A stretch of 64,000 nt of DNA from the NCBI GenBank assembly GCA_963556495.2, contig OY747703.1, forward strand, positions 56,576,796 through 56,640,795. The letters run 5' to 3'. The position numbers were made by a program, and so were the translations under genes. The notes beneath the pieces were generated by a model, which saw only the letters and a list, made by a program, of their open reading frames with translations, ran no database searches and had not been told where the DNA came from. Of this stretch, positions 55,173 through 64,000 are shown piece after piece; the first letter of the stretch is position 1, and every line of letters begins with the position of its first letter. Source of the stretch: Valencia hispanica (taxonomy: Eukaryota > Chordata > Actinopteri > Cyprinodontiformes > Valenciidae).

Positions 55173-57614
55173 CTACCTGGTTTACTCTTAGAGCTTCTCA
55201 GATTTGAATCTTTAATCTTTATTCAGCAAACAATCTAAAGGTGCAGAAGAAGCACGATGGCCGACTCACCTACTATTTAGTTTTTTATTCATTGAAATAT
55301 ATTGGAAATGATATTTCAAAACTTGCAGACAATTTCAGCTGAACCTGATTATTTTGGATGAATCTTCATGCTGCCTTTTGACACGCATCCTCTCGACAAA
55401 CCTTGGTGTGCATCATGTCTGTTCAAGACAAAATAGAAAAAATAACACAATTTATTGCATAATACTTAATCCAACAAATCTACAGGCCCTATTTTCTATT
55501 TCTGATTTAATTTAATTAGATAATGTGTGTATTTCCTATATTTTTTCCATGTCCTTGTTTGAGGACCAGTTAGCCTGTTAGTGCAGGACAGAGACATACA
55601 GCAGAGGCCCTGATGAAGACCAAGCTTGGTTGCAACCTGTTAACATGAACCTCCATTTAAATCTTTTCTTATCTACAAAGTGGTTAAAGAGCCTTTGATT
55701 TATTATTATTTTTTTTTTCTGTTCTATCCACTCAAAATAAGAAGCGAGATTCATATCTAAAGGAGGAAGAACGCAGAGGTTGATCTCAGGAACTAGGAGA
55801 ACTTCCAGATCTCTTATCTTCAGCTCCGTCCTTCCGGTTTAGAAACCGAAGGTCCACAGATATACGGGAACCTTTAGAGAACTCCACCCAGGTAAACCTG
55901 ACTAACCTGCAGAGGAGCTGTCGGTGCCGTCCAACGGTGGCGTTTGGTTCTGGAACCATAACCCTCGGTGTTCCTTTGAGCCCAGCTAATGGTCTCTCGA
56001 TGGCCCCTTCCTGCCTATGTCCCCCTTTTCCAAATTTCTCCACCATAGTATGCAGAAACGAGCAGCAGCTGTCCGGCCTAATCCGGTTTGCTCTCCGTGT
56101 CGGTCTGCCCCCACCTGGCTGGGAAGAACAAAAAGGCCGCTTGTTGTTGTGAATTCTGCACATCCTGGGAGTAGTTGGTTTGAGCAGCGTAAATATTGTG
56201 AAGTGTGAGCTCCGTGTTGTTGTGAGAGTCTGTTTTTTTGGGAAGCAGATGTGATTGTTGGGGGTAGAGGCCACACGCTGAGTGTAAAGGATCCTCTTTC
56301 ACACGCAACTCTATCATGGGATGATGTTAAAATTGCGTCGTTTCCTCCTTTGAAATAGTTGCGGGAGTGAAAGAAAGTATGACAGTGTGGAGAAAACGGG
56401 ATTAATTCCCCGTTCACGTCTGGAAGTTTGCTCCTGATGTTCCAGATTTCTCCTCGGTGGCTCGTTGTCTGGTCTGTGTTAATCCATGGCACCGAAAAGC
56501 TCATAAACGTCTGTATGGAGACCAGCTGAGTGTGTTGGAGGAAATTACCCCTCAGTGCAGATGTGTAAAACCAGGCAGTTAGGAGGCAAACCTTCTGCCC
56601 AAACTTCTAAAACCATTTCTTTTACTGTGGTTAGCTCCCCCACCCTCACTGTCTCCAATAAAACAGTAGTCATTTTATACGCATTTCTCTCGCTGATCCA
56701 ATAACAAGTCGAGGCTCCGAGGAAGAATCCCGGCTTTCTCACTGATGTCAGCTCGCCTCCTCTGCTGCCGGCCACTGCAGCCTCAGTATCTGCAGGCCTG
56801 GGATCAGTTTTCACCGAGATCAAAGCCACATTCTCCCTTTCATTCTCTACCATCCTCAGCCCCCCTACCCCCCCATCCCCACAGTTTAGATTGATTTCCA
56901 TTGACCATGACATTCCTGCACATGCTGGAGTCCACTCATGATAGAGATGTTAGGAATTGCTGATTGTCAGCAGGTTTTTGGGACTCCCAGCTTAATGAGC
57001 TGACTCTGCCACAGAAGCTCAGATTTTGGTAGTAAAGTGCCGCCTTGTGCCAAAACATATTGACAGTCATACAGACAGGAAATGAAATGAGTAAGCAGAT
57101 TCGATGTTAGAGCACCTGGTGGTGCCTGTGAAGGTAAGCTGGCGTGTTTAGCAGCATATTGGACACAATGAAACGATACAAAGCATGCGATTGTATGACT
57201 TTGACTTTCCATTCTTTCATCACAAACTCAGCACCGCCAAATGACCAGAATTTAGAAATGTTTTCAAACTTATTAAAAACTAGGATAGACTCCCAGCTTC
57301 TGAAAGTTCTCAATACCAGCCATTGTTGCATTGCTTTGGTGTGAACTGCTTTAAATTCTTCATCTACTCGTTTTCTTTCCAGAAACTAATGTGGGGGTAT
57401 AATAAGATCTCACTATATTAAATTGTCACTCAACTTCCCATCTGAACTAAATCTATGTCTGAAAGCAGTTATCCAGCTTCAGTTAGCGTGAATCTATTTA
57501 GCTAAATTAGCATTAAGGAAGAACTACATCTAAATCATCAGAATTTTTAATACCCAGGAGAAAATAATAAAGTGGCATTTACTGGTCAAACATAAATTAT
57601 TTTACATTGCGTAT

Positions 57615-58568
57615 TTGGGGTTTAAGGGTACATGTATTAGTTTTCGGATTTTTCAGTACGGCCCTGTCGGTTCGGTACGCACGTGTACGGAACGAATGTT
57701 TTAATCTGTTTTCTACCTGAACACATGCAGAATGTTTATGTGCAGGACTCAGATGGCAGTGCAACGTTCCGCAGCACGACTTTAAAAAGTGACACCAAAA
57801 CAAAACAGAAAGGACTCTCAGCTATCACTAAACTCTTTGGGAACATTAATTGTTTCTCATGCAGCTACAGTAGAAAAAGAAAGATAGACAGAACCAAAAC
57901 TTTGTCCAAAACACGCTCTGCACTGAACTGAATGATTCACCTGAAACAATGTCAAGCTGAATGGAAACATCACTGATACTAGAGAAAAACCAGCTGACGT
58001 CCAACATGGCTACCAGTAGCATCCAATCAGCCCAAATCCTTATTTTGGATAAAACTCAAGTTGGTGGAATCCCAGTTGATGAGAAGGGATTTTTTCCAAC
58101 AGCTGCCCATGCTGCATTCATGTAAGCTGGGAAACTAGACTGTCAAAATCTGAAAACAACTCCAATGTGATGTATGTTTCATTCTCAAATATGGGCAAAG
58201 TATTATTTAAACATTAACACTGATAGTTGTCAAGTGGTTCTATTGTTATCTACTCTGGCTATGTCTGCTTGTACTATTCATTTATATATTTCTAATTAAA
58301 TCAAGTCTCCAGTCAGTTTTATACTTTCAACTTTTACAGAGTTACAAAGTTACAGAACACAACAGAATAACATTAAATTCATGAATTAAAAGGAAGGAAT
58401 TGAGGAAAAAAAGGTCCTTTCTTTAATATTGATCAAAGGACGAAAAAATTCATATGTATATTAGTATTTATTTTTTCTGGTTAAGGAGTACCACAAATTT
58501 ACCAAACAATGACTTTAAAACCCTAAATACATACCGAACCGTGATTTTGGTGTACCGTTACTTCCCTA
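57615..58568. mobile_element. hAT-like non-autonomous element, long copy
   Basis: It starts ttggggtttaagggtacatg and ends accgttacttcccta. It shares with 61919-62441 the order tcggttcggtacg-like, gctgcattca..., actctggctatgtctgcttg, and accgaaccgtgattttggtg. It contains about 430 bp (roughly 57680-58110) absent from the short copy. Flanking octamers ttgcgtat and tggcatat match at 6 of 8. No transposase. Confidence 0.65.
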
Positions 58569-61500
58569 TGGCATATAGATTTTTTAAATGCAGTTTGGTT
58601 TGCTATACATTTATTCTGTTTGTGGGAATTCCAAAAGGATTAATTTTTTAAAGCATGCTAGAGTTGGTGTGTTCTGCAGCTTCCAATTCAGCCTTTAACT
58701 CCTTCACTGTTTTGATTTTTATGAATCTGAATTGCATTTGTTTTTTTCCATTATCTTGGTTTATAGGAAACTGGTTTGATGAAACCTTTCTTCTAATCGA
58801 CACTGAACCTGCTGTTAAAGTTTCCCATCTTGTCTTGCTGGTGTATTGAAAAACTTGTATTTTGTGGTTCTAAACGTGAGAAAACAAAGGATTTTGTGGA
58901 GCATCAGCTCCTGTCATGCGCTTGAAGTATTGGTGCCACTTCAGGTCTGCTTCAGTTCTGAATAGTGCATGTGCATTGGGATCAAGCTTTCTCCATTAGG
59001 ACGAGGTTTGTTTCACTTTCCGGCTCAAGCATCCTGCATGCCGTGTTGAGTGATTCTTCATCAGCGCAGACAGAGTGTTGGCATTGTGTTGCATGAGATG
59101 AATGTTTGTACTGGGGAAATTGCTTCCATTTTTGAGTAGCTGACGTCGTGGTGCACATCTGGAGCTAACGCGAGAGCTGTGGTGCTAATGGGGTGGAACC
59201 GTTCAACCTGCCTCAGCTGGTGACTGGTGAATTATGGTTTTTTTCTTAGTATTGCAGCTTTAATTTTCTGAATTACATTTTGTGTATTGTGAGCTGAATG
59301 TATCCTTATGCCCCTACCCAGCTGAACATAACATTTTGTAGAAGAACCTTAATATTCTTCTGTGATGTACAGCAAAAAAAAAAAATGTCTCCGCTGTTTT
59401 AGATGCTTCAGATAACATAGAAACTCTTGTGTGTTCTGTCGACCTTTTTGATGTCATGTTTGGAGAGTTTTGATCTGGACCGCATCATATTTCCTCCGTG
59501 TTTGATGTGTGGAAGAGGATGGGTTCGCCGCTTTCGCATTAAATCCGTAACCCAGACAGTCGGGCTGGACCCAGAAACGACGGCTTCCAAACCAAGATTG
59601 TTCTCCGTCTTTAATCACCTTGACATCTGTTCCCAGAGGACCAGGCTGATGTTACACAAACAGCTCAGTACTGGTTGAAACTGCAGAAAACGCTTGCTTC
59701 TCCTTCTGGGTTGCCTGCCTTGTTTTGTGTTTAACTGGTGTTGCCGTTTGCAATGACAGAAGTTAATGAGCCGAAGGAAACCGCATAGCTCCCAGCGTCT
59801 GTGCCGTTTTCTCAACCTAACAATAAATTTAAGCAGGCTGGACCTCTGACTGTATCAATGTGTTAAAAATCCTTCTTCCGGGAATTAGTCGGTGACGTTT
59901 GTATTGTTTTACATCAGCGGCACCAGCTGGGAGCTGAATGCAAGGATATGAAAATAAAAAAGCCCAAGTGAACCAGCTGACACGCCAGCCAACCCAGAAG
60001 AAGAAGAGTGAACGCTGACGTCACTCTTCTGCGCTGCTTGGGATCGCAGACTCCCTCTGAATTATGGAAGTTTTTGCAGGGTGGGCATGAAAAACGAAAA
60101 AGGAATGTCCCTTTCTTTATCGCTTTCGTTAAGTCACAGATTGAACCATTTTGAAGAAGAAAATGAAAAGGCAGTTTGGAGGATTTCTTTTTCATTTTAT
60201 TTATGAGACAAAATGGCCAGTTGCATTTCTGAAAATAAAGGGGCATTTCAGCTAATGCGTTTTCATTTGAATTATGGTACACATTAGCTTCCATACTGCT
60301 TAGTTTTGAATGTTGGTGTAGAGATGCAGCACATGGGTTTCCACCTGACTGGGAGGATGTTTGTGTTGTCTCTCTGTAGAAGAACAGTCCTGAGAAACAG
60401 CTGGAAGATGAAATTACTGATGTTTTTCTTCTTTTTCTGATGATAAAGATTCAAGGCTACATCTCCGTTGCAGTGTTTTGATCCCGTTTGGATCATCTGT
60501 TGCAGATCCTCATGGCGAGGATGAGGAGGAGGAGGAGGGTGGTGGAGGGGCTGCAGCACTGGGCTTCCTTTGATGTATAGAGGGAACGTGACGGATCTGC
60601 TAGCCAGTGTCTCCCAGCGTGGAATCGCTAACCCGGGCTTACCTAACGGGATTTGGTCGGACCGCTCCGGTGTCCCTTGGTGGTATATGTGTGTCCTGAG
60701 CTCATGCCCTCAGTGCTACCGTGGAGGATCCCTGTTAGAGAGAACACTGCATCTCCAGCAGCCTTTCCATGTCCATCACTTTCTCGACGGCAGCTCTGAC
60801 CACCTTTTGCTGTTTTCTAAGGGCTAGGCTTGCCTTTAAGCAGCTCTAGTTCCTGTAAGCTGCTCAACTTATTCTCTAATAAGAGAATAAGAACCTGTCG
60901 AAAGTTGCAAGTGTAATTGCTCCATTTTCTTGTAAATCTGCACCGCGACGCTGACATCAGTGTCATCTGTGGTGCAGATCTCCCACGGTGAATTCTATGT
61001 GTTTTCACTGTGATGACCCCCACACAAAATAAACCCCAGCCAGGAATGTCTGTAGTGCCGCTGCTGCTGTATTGTGGAGTTTCATAAACAACCTCGTTAA
61101 TAACGGCGACGTTTCCTGCGACGTCTGGTGATTCTGGTCGACACGTTTGCTCCGTACCATGTGGTTGTAATCACCCTGTCGCTGTTTTCATCCTGGCAAA
61201 TGGAGCTCGGCAGAGTGGTTCTGCGCTGAAAGGGGAGATGACGATCGTGGTTGAAGGTTTTCTCGATGCATGTTTTTTGTTTTTTCGTGGATTTGTTTTT
61301 GTCATTTTAAACATGGCTTCTGTGTTTGGTTTTTTTCTTTTTGCTCAAAAGTTCAACATTTTAAGAGTTACAGAAATCCAAACAGGTAAACTTGTCGCCT
61401 TTTGCAGCTTTCAGTATTAAAAGCTAAAGAGGCAAAGGGAAGACATCTGTTAACAATATTTTAGCTCCGGTGCTGAAAGCCCTGAAACTGTGAGTTTCTA

Positions 61501-61918
61501 CATGTTTGAGAAAGGCAAAAGCCCGTGAGCGTAGCATGCAGGCTCGCACAAGACGCAGCCTGAGTGATGTTTATTTTGGACACGTGCTGGTTCTGAGAAA
61601 GCAGACGCCTCGTAGACAATGGCGCTTCCTTCATCTCCGAAACGGCCACTGAACTGGCTGGAACGCCGCCTGGAGCCAGCCAGCCAGCCAGGACGCCTCG
61701 GCAGCTGCTCACAGGGCTTCACTCTTCACCCGCAGCCTGCTGCTGATCTCCAGGGGTCAGTGGAAGGCCTCGCCAAAGGTTGTCCCTGATGCCCAGTTCT
61801 GGTTGATTAGCGGGGGTGGGGACTTCCTGTAGACGAGCTTAAGAAACGGAGATTGGAAGGCTGTTTATGTTTTTTGTCAAATTTCTCTTCCGAGTACTGT
61901 CATGTTATTACTATTTAT

Positions 61919-62441
61919 TAGGGCTGAAATGGTACATGTATTCACATTTTTCAGTAGCGCTCTGTCAGTTTTTATAATCACGTAAGCGCGTAGTCGGCTG
62001 TCTATGCTGCATTCAAGTACAGCTAGGAGACTAGGTTGTCAAAATATCAAAACAACTCCAAAATGATTTCATCCTGTTTTATTCTCATATTTCTAAACAT
62101 CAACACTGACTGTTCTCAAGTGGTTTTATTGCTCTCCACTCTGGCTATGTCTGCTTGTGCTATTTTATTTATTTAAAAAAAAATCCAGTCAAATATCGGG
62201 TCCGTTCTACACTTTCAGCTTTTTTAAGTTATAGAACATAATAAAATCAAATTAATTTCAGGAATTGAAAGAAAGGAATTCAGCAAAAAAGGTTATTAGT
62301 TTAATGCTGATCAAAGTTTTAAAAAAGTAATATGCACATTTGAATTTATTCCCCTTGATTAAAGTGTACAGAAAACGTACTGAACCATGACTTTAAAATC
62401 CAAAATATGTACCGAACCATGATTTTTGTGTTACATCCCTA
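61919..62441. mobile_element. hAT-like non-autonomous element, short copy
   Basis: It starts tagggctgaaatggtacatg and ends tgttacatcccta (reverse complement tagggatgtaaca). It is the second copy of the family at 57615-58568, internally deleted. Flanking octamers match weakly (5 of 8). Confidence 0.65.
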
Positions 62442-64000
62442 CCGTGTATGTATGAGATTATAGGAGTATGATGGTATTAGAACCGTGACCTCCGGTTTTC
62501 TGATTGGAACAGACTTGAAAAATATTTGTGTCCATTTTTTTTCTTCTTAAAAATCTTCAGAGATCAACTAAAACCTCAAAAAGTGAAAGAAACATAAATT
62601 AATAGATGTGCTTAATTATAGTCCCTAACATCCATCCATCCATGGAGTCCTCTTTCACGCCATTATCTCATTTGAAAAGCCTATATTTCCATTATTAAGT
62701 TAATAATCCAGCTAATTTGCTCAGTAGTTTGTAGTATATTTCAGTTGGACAGCACGTTGGCTAACTCCAGTGGTCCCTGCGGTCTCTTTTACAAAGCACT
62801 TCTGTCAAATGTCCACAGACACCATCCCGTTCGTAGATCCCCAACAGAACTGCCTGCGTCACTCATTTTCTGTTGACCACCACACCGACGGCGCCTGGTC
62901 TCTGCGTCCAGAGATCCTTCTCAAACATCTTCTTCTCTTCTGGTTTAACCTTCCATAGAGGAAGTTCAGTAATCTGTTCTCACACATTTGAGCGAGATCC
63001 ATCCAACCCATTACAAAAAACGATGTACGCTTCAGACATGTGTTTTCACTGATTGTCCATTCAGTCATTTCAGAAGTCATACAGAGTTGGCCAGAAGACA
63101 TGTTTTCTGAAAGGGCCTAGTGCAAGTCTGTTCACGATTCACAATGCAAAGGACTAAGAAAGTCAAGATTTAAACGTAGTTTTGTCTTTACAGCTGGGGG
63201 TAAACAAATATTCAGCAAATATGAGTGAACTGGAGACGGATCCCTGTTGTGTATTTAACCACCAGACATGTCAATTGGTTCAAAACCATGCCCCATAGGA
63301 AAGCAATGGATGGAGCTCTTTTCACTAATGTTGCATGTGATTTACCTGAGGAATCAGGAGTATGGTCAGACCTGAGTTGAGTGTTACTGGACTATTTCTA
63401 TGTATTAGGATTGAATTAATTAACTCCATTCTTTGTAAGTGCATCTAGGATAATAGATCATGTTGGAGAAAAACAAATCCTTCTGCATGTAATGTTTTGA
63501 TAGCAATGTAGCAGAGTGCTCAAACAAACGTCAGAAACGGAAGACACGTACCCGACGCTCTGATCTTATGAGGTTACGGCACGTTTCAGAGGTCTTGCAA
63601 GGAGAAGACACTATGGCAGAAGTCAAACCGCACAGACTCTCGCTCTAATCCTGGCGCTGACCGCTGGCCGAGCTCATGCAGATAGAAGATAAACAGTGAT
63701 TGCTAAATACTAGGGTTGAGTGATGGCACTGTTTTGGGCGCACTCTGTCCTCCGTGTTGATCTATACGCTGTGTTAAATATTGAAAACGCCTGAAGGACT
63801 CTCAGTCTCATCTTTGTTTGAGAAGAATCTATGTTTAATAAGAGCCTTCTAGATTCCGAGTCAGGAAAACTGTTGGGATCTGTAATTTGCTGTGGTGTCG
63901 TCAGCAACGGGAGCTTAATTTCTTTACATGCATTTATACACAGACAGATGCGGGTCATACAGCCCTATGACCCTCCTTTTTTAGTTCAATGTACTAACAG

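Larger units (their letters stand above)
54476..64000 (+). other. lef1: lef1 intron 3, open at window end
   Basis: More than 9.5 kb without exon 4: no SNKVPVV/HPLTPLI-type coding sequence was found on either strand. Apart from hAT-like insertions (54877-55172, 57615-58568, 61919-62441) the sequence is unclassified. TCF-core words occur at 55692-55700 (cctttgatt) and 56817-56826 (agatcaaagc). Confidence 0.85.

Noticed and set aside
60284..60559. lef1 exon 4 in the glycine/glutamate-rich stretch near 60.5 kb
   Set aside because: The gaggatgaggagg sequence is a simple purine repeat and gives no SNKVPVV- or HPLTPLI-like residues in any frame.

Overview
The window is vertebrate nuclear DNA, almost certainly from a ray-finned (teleost) fish. 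It has sparse genes, GT-AG introns, long AC, AT and CT microsatellites, and a mix of repeats typical of teleosts: Tc1-like elements, L2-type LINEs, V-SINE-like and DANA-like tRNA-headed SINEs, hAT and Harbinger-like non-autonomous elements, and solo LTRs. I cannot name the species.

The only host protein-coding gene I can support is the 5' end of lef1 (lymphoid enhancer-binding factor 1, the HMG-box effector of Wnt/beta-catenin signalling) on the + strand. Coding exons 1-3 (50384-50590, 52162-52228, 54348-54475) give the first 134 residues: the beta-catenin-binding N-terminus and the start of the context-dependent region. Frame and splice sites are consistent throughout. Exon 4, the HMG box and the 3' end lie beyond the window, so intron 3 is longer than 9.5 kb. 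A plausible promoter lies at about 48.1-48.6 kb, with GC boxes, a TATA-like element and two perfect 10-bp TCF/LEF sites in opposite orientation. It is followed by a long, CT-rich putative 5' leader.

Positions 1 to about 48000 look like the gene-poor region upstream of lef1. Its recognisable content is mostly transposons. 2.3-3.5, 5.5, 14.2, 22.9-24.2, 40.6-41.9, 44.9-46.3 and 46.9-47.4 kb: Tc1-like copies, from near-complete to remnant (14.2 kb is uncertain). 8.3, 11.4, 15-16, 17.2-19.5, 21.5-22, 29.5-31.4, 34.6 and 38.6-40 kb: L2-type LINE pieces, one with a reverse-transcriptase ORF. 24.2-24.9 and 33.7-34.2 kb: two solo LTRs of one family in opposite orientation. 15.3-21.2 kb: a large nested inverted-repeat structure. 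Several loci are nests, including LTR in SINE in Tc1 at 40.6-41.9 kb and a Harbinger-like MITE in a LINE at 39.1-39.5 kb. Stretches such as 12.1-14.1, 35.0-37.9 and 42.7-44.2 kb look non-repetitive and could hold lef1 enhancers, but sequence alone does not show this.

Downstream of 50.4 kb the introns carry their own insertions: a hAT-like element in intron 2, and three hAT-like elements in intron 3, two of which are copies of one family. I saw no undescribed defence, biosynthetic or other multi-gene system. The points most worth follow-up are the lef1 promoter architecture, the inverted repeat, and the nested or tailless mobile elements.
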